NCBI GenBank assembly: GCA_018398585.1
Contig: JAGTTD010000001.1
Span: forward strand, 13,146,501 to 13,210,500
Source of the DNA: Simmondsia chinensis
Taxonomy: Eukaryota > Streptophyta > Magnoliopsida > Caryophyllales > Simmondsiaceae
DNA length: 64,000 bases
Direction of reading: 5' to 3'
The notes under the pieces were generated by a model. It did not search any database and was not told where the DNA came from. It saw only the letters and a list, made by a program, of their open reading frames with translations. How positions within the stretch are numbered: position 1 is the first letter of the stretch; each line of letters begins with the position of its first letter. Both the position numbers and the translations under genes were made by a program. Positions 24,000 through 34,994 of this stretch are shown in pieces.

Positions 24000-24970
24000 T
24001 CTAACAAGCCTCCTCTTTTTGAAGGGGAAAATTTCCCCTATTGGAAGCTAAGAATGAGACTTATATTACATCTATTGATTTTGACTTATGGCTTATTACA
24101 AAAAATGGTGATTAAGTACCCTCAAAGAAACAAGGTGAGAAAACCATTGAAAAAGAAGAAAATGAGCTTATGCAACATGACAAAGAAAAACTTGCAAAAA
24201 ATGCAAAAGCTCATTATCAACTCTTATGTGCTATTGCCCCAAATGTCTTTAACTATGTGTCCGGTTGTCAATCGGCAAAAGAAATTTGGGATAAGCTAGA
24301 GGTCACCTATGAAGGTACGGATCAAGTTAAATCCTCTAAAATCAATATGTTGGTAAGAGCTTATGAACTTTTCAAAATGAAACCGGAGGAATCAATAAAA
24401 GAGATGTACACCAGATTTTCGGATATTACTAACAAACTCCAAGTTCTTGGAAAAATGTATTCAAATGAGGAGCAAACTAGTAAAATTCTTCGATGTCTCC
24501 CTATTTCATGGCAAGGCAAGGTTACTGCTATTCGGAAAGCTCATAACCTCTCTACTTATAAACTTGATCAATTAATTGAAAATCTCATGACCCATGAGAT
24601 TGACATGGAAGAGTTTAAAGAAGAGGAAAAACAAAAGAAAAACAAAGACATAGCATTTAAATCATCTCTAAGCGACGAAAATGACGAAAGTGATGATGAA
24701 ATTGTTATGTTAGCAAAAAGATTTTACAAATGTCTTGAAAAGAAAAGATTTAAGAAAAACTTCAAAAATGGTTCATCTTCCTCCAAAGATGAACCAACTT
24801 GCTATGAGTGTGGAGAAGTCGGACATCTTAAAAGAGATTGTCCCAAACCAAAAAATAAGAAGTTCTTCAACAAACTCAAAAAGAAAGACAAAAAGGAAGA
24901 ACGAAAGAAAGCTTTTGCGGCTTGGGGAAATAGCGACGATGACTCCAACGAAGAAGTGAAGAGGAAATAG
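24000..24970 (+). CDS. gag: SIRE gag: UBN2-type capsid domain and CCHC knuckle (frameshifted start)
   Basis: The gag begins about 24003 with KPPLFEGENFPYWKLRMRL, loses frame near 24075-24170, and is then open from 24170 to 24970. The capsid part (UBN2/PF14223 type) shows AKEIWDKLEVTYEG, MKPEESIKEMYTRF and LRCLPISWQGKVTAIRKA. It ends in a standard zinc knuckle CYECGEVGHLKRDC (C-x2-C-x4-H-x4-C) near residue 212 of the open piece, followed by a lysine-rich tail. Gag packages element RNA. Because of the frame break the start codon is not decidable and the protein would be made only as a truncated form. Confidence 0.85.
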
Positions 24971-25690
24971 CTAACTTTTGTCTCATGGCTTTTGACGACG
25001 ATAACGTTCAAGAGGATGAGGTAAACGATCTATCTTATGATGAACTTGTGGTTGGTTTTCAAGAGTTATATGAGAAATATAAAAAAATTGAAAAAACAAC
25101 ACAATTCTTTTGTAAGAGGTCTTGAAAAGACAGGATTGGAAAAGGATTCAAAACGACGTTTAGTGCTTGAACTTGAAAATGAATCTCTAAAGAAAAAGAA
25201 CGAGTCTTTGAATAATGAGATTATTCAATTAACAAATGAAAAGAAATCCTTGGAAGAAACACTTTATTCTTTAAAGGAAAATGAGAAAGGAAAATCCAAG
25301 GAAGATGAATCACTTTTAAAAGAAAATGAGTCTTTGAAAGAGAAAATGGAAGAACTTTCAAAAATATCAAGTAAATTTTTTAAAGGTCAAGAAACACTTG
25401 ACAAAATTCTTGCATCTCAAAGGCCAATTTATAACAAAGAAGGAATAGGTTATAATGGAAATGTCCAAAAGAAAAATTTGAATGTTCTTTTTGTTAAAGC
25501 CTCGTCACCTTCAACAAACTCTGTAAGGTGCAACTATTGTGGTGACCATGGGCATATCATTTACCAATGTTCTTTCAAAAGAAACTTGAAAAAGACAAAG
25601 ATGGTTTGGGTCCTAAAAGGATCTTAACCACCAAATGCAAAGGCTAACAACAAAGGACCCAAGAAAATTTGGGTACCTAAAAGTGTTTGA
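24971..25690 (+). CDS. SIRE gag-pol linker: coiled coil and second zinc knuckle
   Basis: An open frame at 25037-25627 (196 residues), directly after gag, encodes a strongly charged coiled coil (NESLKKKNESLNNEIIQLTN and further heptads). A C-terminal zinc motif CNYCGDHGHIIYQC follows, then the basic linker before protease. A coiled coil plus second knuckle after gag is typical of SIRE-like polyproteins. The stop at about 25625 separates it from the protease frame, so the polyprotein is interrupted here. Confidence 0.7.
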
Positions 25691-25700
25691 ATTGTGATAG

Positions 25701-26252
25701 GTGTGTATGAAAATTCAAAGCAAAAAACAAAAGTGGTACTTGGATAGTGGTTGCTCAAGACATATGACCGGAGATAAATCCAAGTTCACTTCACTAATGC
25801 CAAGAAAAGGAAATGTCACCTTTGGTGACAATAAGAAAGGAAAAATAATCAGTATCGTTAATGTTGCTTCTAACTCTTCTCCTTGCATTGAAGATGTCTT
25901 ACTTGTAGAAGGTCTTAAGCACAACTTGCTAAGCATTAGTCAATTATGTGATAAAGGCTATTGTGTGAATTTTGAATCATCTAGATGCATAGTTAAACAT
26001 GCTAAAACAAATGAAATTTTGCTTGTTGGTCTACGATGTGAGAATGTCTATATGATTGATCGTGATTGTGTAGACTCATTAAAATGTTTTAGTGTCATGA
26101 ATGAAAATGATCCTTGGATTTGGCATAGAAGATTTGGACATGCTAGTATGGATTTAATTTCAAAACTTTCAAAAAATGATCTTGTTAGAGGTTTACCAAA
26201 GTTAAAATTTGAAAAAGATCATATTTGTGATGCATGTCAATATGGCAAATAA
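25701..26252 (+). CDS. pol: SIRE protease and GAG-pre-integrase domain
   Basis: Open frame of 183 residues. The aspartic protease active-site motif is in WYLDSGCSRHMTG (residues ~12-24), with a downstream LLVEGLKHNLLSISQLCD segment. The GAG-pre-integrase zinc-binding domain follows (WHRRFGHASMDLISKL, then HICDACQYGK, an H...C..C pattern). The next codon is a stop at 26250, where intact relatives read on into integrase. Confidence 0.9.
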   Translation: MCMKIQSKKQKWYLDSGCSRHMTGDKSKFTSLMPRKGNVTFGDNKKGKIISIVNVASNSSPCIEDVLLVEGLKHNLLSISQLCDKGYCVNFESSRCIVKHAKTNEILLVGLRCENVYMIDRDCVDSLKCFSVMNENDPWIWHRRFGHASMDLISKLSKNDLVRGLPKLKFEKDHICDACQYGK

Positions 26253-27110
26253 ACTAGATCGTCATTCAAACCTAAGAACGTAGTTTCAACATCAAGGCAT
26301 CTTGAACTCTTACATATAGACTTATTTGGTCCTACTCATCATTTGAGCCTTGGTGGAAAGTGATATGGACTTGTAATTGTTGATGATTACTCACGCTTTA
26401 CTTGGGTCCTATTCCTTTCTCATAAGAGTGAAGCATTTGCTAAATTTGAAAAATTTTGTAAAAAGGTGCAAAATGAAAATGATTTGAAAATTGCTTCGGT
26501 TAGAAGCGATCATGGAAGGGAATTTGAAAATGATGATTTTGAAATTTATTGTGATTACTTTGGAATTGATCACAATTTTTTGGCACCTTGAACTGCTCAA
26601 CAAAATGGAGTGGTTGAAAGAAAAAATAGAACTCTTGAAGAAATGGCAAGAACAATAATTTGTGAAAATAACTTGCCTAAATCTTTTTGGGCCGAAGCCG
26701 TCAACACCGCTTGCTATATTTTAAATCGACCTTTAATAAGACCAATTTAAAAAAAAAACACCATATGAACTTTATAAAGGTAGAAAGCCAAACATTGCAT
26801 ATTTTAAACCTTTTGGGTGCAAATGCTTCATTCACAACAATGACAAAACAAATCTTGGAAAATTTGACTCGCGAGTTGATGAAGGTATTTTCATTGGTTA
26901 CTCTTTAACAAGCAAAGCATATAGAGTCCATAATAAAAAGACAAAGGTTGTAGAAGAGTCTATACATGTAGTTTTTGATGAAATTAATGTCTTGTCATCT
27001 AGAACTCCTTGTGATGACGATGACATAGTAATCAAACCAATAAATATCACACACTCATCCAATGAGCAAGAAAATGTTATATCCAATGCTCAAATCAATG
27101 AATCAAAATG
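26253..27110 (+). pseudogene. pol: SIRE integrase core (rve), broken
   Basis: In frame after the protease piece, a retroviral integrase core can be read: LELLHIDLFGPT (first catalytic D), VIVDDYSRFTWV, VRSDHGREFEND (second D) and QQNGVVERKNRTL (catalytic E context), then SFWAEAVNTACYILNR. Stops at 26250, about 26362 and about 26590, plus a small indel in an A run near 26750, interrupt it. The C-terminal part (about 26800-27110) lies in another frame. Confidence 0.85.
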
Positions 27111-27165
27111 AGATAACCAAAATGTAGAATCCAAAGAGGAAAACTTACCACGAGATTGGAAATAC

Positions 27166-27996
27166 TTGAAGGATCACCCAACAAGTCAAATCATTGGTGA
27201 TCCCTTACAAGGTATAAAAATTAGGCATGCATTAACGGAATGTTGTCATTTAGCTACATTCATCTCTCTTGAAGAACTCAAGAACATAAAAGAAGCTCTT
27301 AATGACGCAAATTGGATAATGGCAATGGAGGAAGAGCTCAACCAATTCAAGAGAAGTGATATATGGGAACTTGTAGATAGACCCCAAGATCATCAAATCA
27401 TAGGTACCAAATGGGTCTACCGTAACAAGAAGGATGAGGAAGGTAACGTGGTAAGAAATAAGGCAAAGTTGGTAGCTAAAGGCTATAACCAAGAAGAAGG
27501 TATAGACTATGAGGAAACCTTTTCTCCCATTGCTAGGTTAGAAGCTATTGGATTCTTATGTGCATTTGCTTCATTTAAAGATTTCAAACTTTTTCAAATG
27601 GATGTTAAAAGTGCATTTTTAAATGGCCTTATTGAAGAAGAGGTTTATGTTAAACAACCACCCGGATTTGAGGATGACAAATTTTCCAATCATGTTTTCA
27701 AACTCAAAAAGGCACTCTATGGATTGAAACAAGCTCCTAGAGCTTGGTACAAGAGATTGAGTTCCTTTTTAATGCAAAATGGATTTTCAAGAGGAAAAGT
27801 TGACACCACACTCTTTATCAAACACTCTAAACATGAAATTCTTATCGTACAAATTTATGTTGATGATATAGTGTTTGGTGCTACTAATCCATCTCTTTGT
27901 GAAGAATTTGCAAATCTTATGAGTAGGGAATTTGAAAGTATGATGGGAGAACTTAACTACTTTCTTGGATTACAAATCAAGCAAGGCAAGGAATGA
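27166..27996 (+). CDS. pol: SIRE reverse transcriptase (RVT_2)
   Basis: An open frame of 276 residues contains the whole Copia RT core. Motifs are [60 protein letters not shown] (first catalytic D), a [15 protein letters not shown] block and the active site YVDDIVFG (codons from 27856). It ends [11 protein letters not shown] with a stop at 27994, one codon before the next block continues in the same product. The active-site residues are present, so this domain looks intact although the polyprotein around it is not. Confidence 0.92.
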   Translation: MKDHPTSQIIGDPLQGIKIRHALTECCHLATFISLEELKNIKEALNDANWIMAMEEELNQFKRSDIWELVDRPQDHQIIGTKWVYRNKKDEEGNVVRNKAKLVAKGYNQEEGIDYEETFSPIARLEAIGFLCAFASFKDFKLFQMDVKSAFLNGLIEEEVYVKQPPGFEDDKFSNHVFKLKKALYGLKQAPRAWYKRLSSFLMQNGFSRGKVDTTLFIKHSKHEILIVQIYVDDIVFGATNPSLCEEFANLMSREFESMMGELNYFLGLQIKQGKE

Positions 27997-28800
27997 ATTT
28001 TCATCAACCAAGTCAAGTACATAAAGGAAATGCTCAAGAAATTTGGCATGGAAAATTCCAAGGCAATAGCAACACCAATGAGCTCAACTCTTAAGTTAGA
28101 TATGGATGAAAAAGGTAAAAAGGTGGACCAAAAGCTATATCGAGGTATGATCGGATCTCTTCTTTACCTTACCGCAAATAGACCTGACATATTGTTCAGT
28201 GTATGTTTATGTGCTAGATTTCAAGCATGTCCCAAGGAATCTCATCTATGTGCCATGAAAAGAATATTTTGATACCTAGTTGGGACCCCTACTTTGGGCA
28301 TATTTTACCCTAAATGTGATTTCTTTGATTTAGTTGGATATAGTGATGCGGATTTTGCCGGATACAAAGTGGACCGAAAATCGACTAGTGGTACTTAACA
28401 ATTTCTTGGTCACACTTTGGTGTCCTGGTTTAGCAAAAAGCAAAATTCCGTTGCTTTATCCACTGCTGAGGCCGAATATGTTGCATGTGGTAGTTGCTGT
28501 GCTCAAATGTTATGGTTAATGCACCAATTAAATGACTATGGTATTAATATTAACCATGCTCCTATAATGTGCGATAATACTAGTGCTATATGTTTAACTA
28601 AAAATCCGGCTTAACACTCTAGAACAAAGCATATTGAGGTTAGACATCATTTTATTCGTGATCATGTGCTTAAGGGAGATGTCATTGTGAAATTTGTTCC
28701 CACCAACGACCAATTAGCTGACATTTTCACTAAACCTCTAAGTGAAGAAATCTTTTGCAATATTAGAAGTAAAATTGGCATGTGTAATCTATCATCTTGA
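27997..28800 (+). pseudogene. pol: SIRE RT thumb and RNase H
   Basis: Continues the pol frame: FINQVKYIKEMLKKFGM, RGMIGSLLYLTANRPDILFS, then RNase H with GYSDADFAGYKVDRKSTSG, SWFSKKQNSVALSTAEAEY and a MCDNTSAICLTKNP block. It ends in HFIRDHV, ADIFTKPLSEE and a stop at 28798-28800. In-frame stops at 28270, about 28396 and 28612 break it. The acidic RNase H residues (D in SDAD, E in AEAEY, D in CDNTS) are still readable. Confidence 0.88.
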
Positions 28801-29402
28801 CCTTGATTGCATACATAAGTGATTTGCATTTTCTATTGAGTTTTAATACTCATCATAAAAGAGCTCCAATGGACCAAGTATTCTTATTCAATTCATGGAT
28901 ATAGGAACTTGGACCAATTTTTTTTTATTTAAAAAAAAAAGGGGGTAACGCACACACAGAGAAACAGAGCACCGCTCTGTCTTCTGTGTGTCGATACACA
29001 AAATATGTGCATTAATGGATGTTCTTCTTTATTCTTCTTGTGTGCATTAATGTTCTAATTGTCATATTCTCTCTCTCCCCTTGTGCTTTTTGTTGATGAC
29101 AAAGGGGGAGAAAAATTGGTGTACTAATATATAGTATTCATGCTACTTATGTATGTGTTTGATTGATTGAGAAATGTCGAAAGTAATGATGATGTTAATA
29201 TACCGAATGTATGATTTCTAAAATGCATCAACTTAGGGGGAGCAATTGCGTTTGAATATTAATCATGATATACATTGCTCCATGAGTTTATTGTCATGTG
29301 TATGCTTCAATGTGTGATGTTTTTATGGTGATATCTATGCCTTAACTTCCACATTTCCAAGAGAAAACACCAAATGTTTGACATCATCAAAAAGGGGGAG
29401 AT
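28801..29402 (+). other. SIRE 3' region between pol and LTR
   Basis: About 600 bp without an open frame. It has several purine tracts (GGGGGAGAAAAA near 29104, AGGGGGAGCAATTG near 29236, AAAGGGGGAGAT at 29391). In SIRE elements an env-like ORF can occupy this place; none is seen here. The last tract is the polypurine tract next to the 3' LTR. Confidence 0.75.
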
Positions 29403-30914
29403 TGTTGGCTCTAAAGCCAATATGATTGTAATTTTGATGATAACAAGCATTTAGTGAGTCATGTGATTTAAATTGTTCTAATCTTATTTTTGAGTGACTT
29501 ATAAGAAAGCAAAGCATATCAAAGATTAATCATGGATACGAAGCTTTCCAAAAGATGATAAATCAAGAGGAAAAGAAATAAAAGCTGAAGAGAAGATTTA
29601 TCCAGATTAAAGAGAACGTGATCCGAGTCCGAGCATCTTAAAGTCATTTATTTTTATTGTCTAGGACTTTGGATCGGGATATATCAATTGAGTCCAAGTC
29701 TCATTATTGATATGTGATGCTCTTACAAAAATGGTTTTGGAAAATATTTTTGAAAGTTGACTTATCAAATTTTATTTGAAAAATATTCAAGTCAAAATTA
29801 AACCAATCTAATTTATCATTTAAATATTTTTTTAAGATTGGTACTTTGAAAAGTATGATCAAATCAAATAAAGATAAAATTTTAATGGGTGTTGATTTAG
29901 CTTGATTTATGGAACTAATTATTTTTATAATCAAGTAAAGTGGGAAATAAATTCAAAATTTTGAACAAATATAGTAATCAATCAATCAATTTTTAACTTA
30001 GGAAATGCAATAAAATTATCCCACCAATCAAGCAAATTGATCAAAACGTGTAAATGCACCCAGGTAGGCTGAGTGTTGACACACAGGTGGTATGTGTTGA
30101 CACACGGACTTACAGTAGCCACAAAGAGTTAATGTATGTCGACACACAGAGGGTGTGTGTCGACACACAGACTGAAAAAGCTCAAAACGGCTACTTTTGA
30201 CTTGATTTCTTTCCAAAACCTTTTTCTAATATTTTGAACGTCTTAATGGTCCTCATTTGCCTATAAATAGGGCTTGAATGCTTTGGTTAAAATCACCCAA
30301 TACTCTCTAGCATTCTTTGATAAAAAGTTCTCTTATATACTTGTGCTTTAAAGGTTTGTTTTTTAAACTTTGTTTAAAACTTTTATTAGAGCATCACTTG
30401 TTCTCTTATTGTTGATCTTTGAGCTTTATTGGCATATCCTTAGCTTTGGCTAAGCTTGATCAAGTGTCAATTCACTCTTGAAAGAGTGAAGAATTTGAGT
30501 GCTTTAATTCTTTCATTACTTTATTCAAATTTATTTCATTGTAAAGGTTGGATCCTGAACCTACTGTTTATAAAAGGATCAGTTGTAAAAGGTTGGTCTT
30601 GAGCCTACGTACAAAAAGACCGGTTGTAAAGGTTGGATCCTGAGCCTGTTCTTAAAAAGGATCATCGAGCTTAGTTAAAGGCTCAAGTGACTAAGAGTAG
30701 TCACTTGAGAAGTGGACTAGCTTCCGGTTTGGAAGTGAACCACTATAAAAATCATTGTGCATCTCGTTTATTTTTGTCTTTATCTGTTTCATTTAAGATT
30801 TATTGTTTTATTTTTAATTGAATTTTTTGGTTCATATCTTTAATTTTTTATTTATCACTAAAGAATCTAATTCACCCCCCCCCCCCCCCTCTTAGGTTTC
30901 CATTTGGACCTTCA
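29403..30914 (+). repeat. 3' LTR of the SIRE element
   Basis: 1512 bp, TGTTGGCTC...TTCA, partner of 22431-23964. One palindromic motif unit near 30165 is missing relative to the 5' copy, which accounts for most of the 22-bp length difference. It has a TATA box at 30262-30269 and a 15-C run at 30875-30889. Confidence 0.95.
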
Positions 30915-31300
30915 TATCCCTTAAAATATCATTCATAGCACCATCCGCATCAAGTTCAAGATCATCTTCATCTTTAAGATCATCATCACTCTCTTCTTCA
31001 GAATCAGATTTGGTTTCAACTTGACTCTCACCATGGTCATACCAAAAAGTATAACTTGGCACTATTCCATATGTGAGTAGATGACCTCTTACCCATTCGC
31101 GATCTCCAGAGTCACGTAGGTTGCATTTAGTACATAGACAAGCAAAAGTTCTCCCTTTTCTTTCCTCGGCATAATCTAAAAAACTTTGAACTCCATTTTG
31201 ATATATTAAACTAACACGATCATGAACAAAATGCATCCATTGTTTATTAGGCACCATAGTATTATAAGTTATGTCAAAAATATACCTAAAAAGCATAGTT
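30915..31300 (-). pseudogene. TNP2: CACTA transposase TNP2, N-terminal part
   Basis: The open frame 31296 down to the SIRE boundary at 30915 (about 125 residues) matches the transposase-associated N-terminal domain (PF13963). It reads W-x-x-F-V-x-D-R-V-S...YQNGVQSFLDYA, a cysteine pair in CLCTKC, then VRGHLLTYGIVPSY and W.DHGE. An acidic stretch (SDSEEESDDDLKDEDDLELD) follows. It continues into the sequence at 22430 once the SIRE element and one copy of TATCC are disregarded. The upstream untranslated exon is probably at 35559-35700. Confidence 0.85.
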
Positions 31301-31529
31301 CAATTCAATTAGTGTAAGATGTTTCGACACAATTTTTAATTTGAATGTCAACAACGAGGGCCATGTCTAAAACAATCTTAAAATTAGTATCTCTATAAAT
31401 TATAAACCCTAATATATAACTAATCACACACTCTAAAAGCAGTGTCAAACATATGTGTTCAAATTAGTCATTTACATTAAAAAGCAACCAAATTAGGGCT
31501 GTTAATCGTCAACAAACAACAGACATTGG

Positions 31530-31904
31530 TGTCATGATCTTAGTATGTTGGAGGGTATATTTGAAAATTAGTTAGTTAATTGGTGGTTAATGTCGGTTAA
31601 TGGTTTTGGTGGGAAAATCAGGGAAAATTCATATATGTCGGTTAAGTCAGTTTAGTTAGTTACTAGTAGTTAAGGTTGGTCTGGATTCATTGTTTACTTT
31701 GATATTTTTAGGATCAATCAATTAGTATAAATAGGAAGCCTTACATTGCAAGAAGGTATGTTGAATTATAATTGGATTGAATTCTCTTCTCATCTCTATA
31801 TTTCTCTCTACTTTCTCATCTCTTTCCCCTTCTTTCTCACCTCATACTCTCTTATTTCTATCAAACCCTTGGCTATAAATCAAGATTGATCTTGATTCGT
31901 AACA
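31530..31904 (+). repeat. 5' LTR of short LTR element 2
   Basis: 375 bp, TGTCATGATCTTAGTATGTT... ending GTAACA, followed by the primer site. Partner 34625-34989 is about 95% alike by eye. Confidence 0.9.
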
Positions 31905-32393
31905 ATTGGTATCAGAGCTAAGGTCTTGGCACCAATCGATGTGAATTGATTGTGTTAGCCTGGATCAAGCTTTAATTGATATCAAGCTTTTGATTTAGTT
32001 GCTATGGATCAAGGAGATTGCGCTTAAGGCAACAAAATCAAGTTATTGGATTGCTTAGAAGAGCTCAGCGCATAGTTGCTTTTCAGATTTTTCAGTCAGG
32101 ACTGCATTGACAACAAGCTCGGTATTCATGTTACGTTAATCAAATATTTTAGTACAAAAGTGTTGTAGTTGTGTTCTTTAGCTGAATTCTTGTGATCTAT
32201 GCTGTTAAGTCAACAATCAAGTTAGAATTGCATTAGAATTCAGTTGATTCCATAGGGAGCTTACTAAATCTATATCAGACTCGCTGGATTGACATTGATC
32301 AACCTACGGCACTTCAATTTAGTTGAATTTTTAATCGATCTCATTGGAATTGCATTTGAATAAAGCTTCTGAGCTTAGGATTTGCATTGAAAG

Positions 32394-34013
32394 TTGAAAT
32401 GTTTGCTTAAGAATGAGATAATAATGGACGTGAAAGCTGCAGCAGATCCGTTTCAGAAAATTCAAGATTTAAACGCTTGGATGATGCAAAATAACCAGAA
32501 GATGTTACAAATTCTTCAAGCTATGATGAGCACAGTGCAAGAGATGCAGCAAGAGGCTAGACCGAAGAGTATGTTGCAGCAAGAGGTTAAGCAAAACGGT
32601 GTTTTGTCACCAAAAGTAGTGGCAATGAAATTTAAGCCTACGATCGAATTAAAGAATAAGAGATCACTAAGGTGGGATCAATTAAAGTAGAAAAATCTTG
32701 TGCGCAAGGTGCATTTGAGTAACAAGAAGTATGTTTCTAGCAAGAGATTTAAGAAGAGATCAGAAGTGAGGCAGCTCAAAGGAGTGTTTAGACCTACAAG
32801 AATGCCAAAACAGCAATATAAATTAAAGGAGAATACATCCCCTCGAGTTAGTGTGACATCTTTACAACTTCCGCAAGTCGTACCGAAGCAAAGGAACAAT
32901 GCAACACTAAAATGGAAATGTGTACAGCTGCTATATTTGCATAAAAACATGACTGGTCTGGAAGCTCTAGTAAAGAACACTCAGGCGACTGTTAGAGTGA
33001 CAAATCAGTCAAGTTTGATACCGTTTGATCCGGGAAAAGAGGAGTTTCATGTTCCTTGGGAAAGTATACAGTAGTTATAGCAGCAAATTGAGCAGAAGGT
33101 GAAGCAAAACTCATTTGGCAGTGATGGATTCAGTTAGAAATAGGGAGCTGCAATTCTAAATCAAGAGATTAACATTACACAAGGCATTGAGACTCAAGTG
33201 AAGAAGGTGCAAGTGAGCATAGAAGTACTAAGCAATCGGTTGTTACACTTGAAGCTAATTTTTCAACCTAATATTGATATTACTTTGGTGATTCACCTTA
33301 ACCTCAAGAAATGTTATTCAAGCAAGAAATTAAGAGCTATGATGAAGCCACTTATGGTCTATCATGGGAGACCTCCTGATTTTCTACATTCCAAAGCAAA
33401 TAAGATGGTTATTGACAAGCTTGGTAAGTGTAAGAACATGATGTTGAAGCCACCCAAGGTGGTGCTTATGTCCATTGATAGGCTTAGAGCATGAAGAAGG
33501 CAAGGAAAATGAAGGACTTCATAAACAAGGATGAGAATTTAGTTGTGAAATAGGTTATAAATTTGGTTAGACAACCAAAATAAGAAAGGAAGCAATTTGA
33601 TGCTCAAATTCAATTGGAAGAGGAGTTTGAGAAAATTAGTTTCCAAGCTAAATTGAGGGTTGTAGGTGACTTTTCAACTGGGAATGGTGGTGGAAGGCCA
33701 CCTGAATTTGGGAAAGTCTGGAAGAACAGAATTCTTGACAGACATCCTTCATCACAACCTCATTCCAATAGTAGAAAGAGTGACAAGTGTGTGTCCAAGT
33801 TTGAAGTTGAAGCTCAAAGTAGAAGTAGTTTCAAGCTGTTAAGTAGTTTTATTGAACATGATGTTAGTGCCTTTGAAGGTTCTATTGAAGCAATAGCAGC
33901 AGCATTTGTGGATACTAGAAGGGTAATGGATTATGCAATTTTGATTCAAGGGAGCCTAGGAAAGCTTGAGCAATGCAACTTCAAATCAATTACTGAGTAA
34001 TGCATATTTGGAT
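32394..34013 (+). pseudogene. Unidentified, broken gag-like coding region of LTR element 2
   Basis: Open pieces at 32394-32690, 32700-33074, 33198-33494 and 33614-34000 follow one another on + and probably derive from one long ORF. The first is helix-prone and glutamine/methionine-rich (MQNNQKMLQILQAMMSTVQE). The second is very basic with KEEFHVPWESIQ at its end. The third contains MVYHGRPPDFLHSKAN, and the last has GGGRPPEFGKVW and a helical C-terminus. I do not recognise a family. It sits where gag would be, so a gag-like RNA-packaging role or captured host sequence are both possible; there is no zinc knuckle. Confidence 0.4.
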
Positions 34014-34584
34014 CAGGCTCTGAAGTTTTCTGGTTCCAGCTGCATCCTTCTTGGTTTTCAGAGTGTTCCAGTTATATGTTGTTGTTGTTGGGCTGCATTA
34101 GTTGCTACAAGAAGCTAAATCCAGTGGTGATTGATTATACAAATATATGGTTGAATTGGTTTGATAGTGTAAGGCCTCCTGAATTCCTTTGGCTTTGGTT
34201 CTAACAGCAAGTAGATAAGTTGGATAAAAAAACCAACTCATTTTACAAGCAACAAGATCACCTTAAAAAAGAGTGTGTGGAGCAATTAGATAGCAAGCAG
34301 CAGCCTATCAGGGGTCATCTGCACTCATCTGAGCAGCAGCTTGTTGAGATGCAAAGTATGGAGGCTGGGACATTTCCTGCTGATGAGTTTGGGCAAGTTG
34401 TTAAGTGTACAAGCGGGTTGGGAAGTATAGAAATAGGAGGTGCTACAATTCAGATCTGTTGTTCATTGTTCAGAGGTCAATACTACTACAATAAGCACTC
34501 CTCCAGCTAAAATTTCAGCAACACCAAAGGCTCCTCAAGTCTCAAAGCTCTGATTAGATTCTTTGGGACAAGAATCTCTTAAGA

Positions 34585-34586
<2 letters not shown>
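34014..34586 (+). other. Internal 3' part of LTR element 2
   Basis: Continues in broken frames; the open piece 34220-34510 (96 residues, glutamine-rich) has no recognised domain. The last bases before the G run read GACAAGAATCTCTTAAGAGA. The same phrase GGACAAGAATCTCTAAAG precedes the 3' LTR of element 1 (16047-16064), a further sign of kinship. Confidence 0.5.

Positions 34587-34617
<31 letters not shown>
34587..34617 (+). repeat. 31-base poly(G) run at the polypurine-tract position
   Basis: Thirty-one consecutive G, then AGGAGTT and the TGTCATG start of the 3' LTR. It occupies exactly the polypurine-tract position of element 2 and looks like an expanded tract. Confidence 0.9.
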
Positions 34618-34618
<1 letters not shown>

Positions 34619-34624
34619 GGAGTT

Positions 34625-34989
34625 TGTCATGATCATAGTATGTAGGAGGGTATATATGGAAATTAGTTAGTTAATTGGTGGTTAATGGTTTTGGCAGGAA
34701 AATTAGGGAAAATTCATATATGTCGGTTAAGTCGATTTAGTTAGTTTGTAGCAGTTACAGTTGGTCTAGATTCATCGTTTACTTAGATATTTTTAGGCTT
34801 AATCAATTAGTATAAATAGGAAGCCTTGCATTGTAGGAAAGTATGTTGAATGATAATTGGATTGAATTCTCTTCTCATCTCTATATTTCTCTCTACTTTC
34901 TCATCTCTTTCCCCTTCTTTCTCATCTCACACTCTCTTATTTCTATCAAACCCTAGGTTATGAATCAAGATTGATCTTGATTCATAACA
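34625..34989 (+). repeat. 3' LTR of short LTR element 2
   Basis: 365 bp, TGTCATGATCATAGTATGTA...CATAACA, followed by target duplication ATTGG. Confidence 0.9.
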
Positions 34990-34994
34990 ATTGG

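Larger units (their letters stand above)
22431..30914 (+). mobile_element. SIRE-type Ty1/Copia retrotransposon (8.48 kb)
   Basis: Complete structure: LTRs at 22431-23964 and 29403-30914, both TGTTGGCTC...TTCA; tRNA-Met primer site TTGGTATCAGAGCC at 23965; polypurine tract AAAAAGGGGGAGAT before 29403; and a perfect target duplication TATCC (22426-22430 and 30915-30919). Coding order is gag (UBN2 and CCHC), protease, GAG-pre-integrase, integrase, RT, RNase H, i.e. Copia order. The long LTRs, the WYLDSGCSRHMTGDKSKF protease motif and a roughly 600-bp gap between pol and 3' LTR fit the SIRE/Maximus lineage. The LTRs differ by a few percent. Stops and frameshifts in the integrase and elsewhere make it non-autonomous. 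It splits the TNP2 gene. Confidence 0.96.
31530..34989 (+). mobile_element. Non-autonomous LTR retrotransposon 2 (3.46 kb), inserted in CACTA
   Basis: Direct LTRs at 31530-31904 and 34625-34989, both TGTCATGATC...TAACA, with perfect duplication ATTGG (31525-31529 and 34990-34994). Primer site TTGGTATCAGAGCT lies at 31906. No RT, integrase or RNase H is found in the 2.7-kb interior. The polypurine position before the 3' LTR is taken by a 31-base G run. It is related to the element at 13969 by the TGTCATGATC start, the TTGATCTTGATTC end, the primer site and the LTR promoter layout (TATAAATAGG near 31728). Confidence 0.93.

Noticed and set aside
32678..32980. Minus-strand 100-residue frame
   Set aside because: Antisense to the longer + strand coding remnant of LTR element 2.
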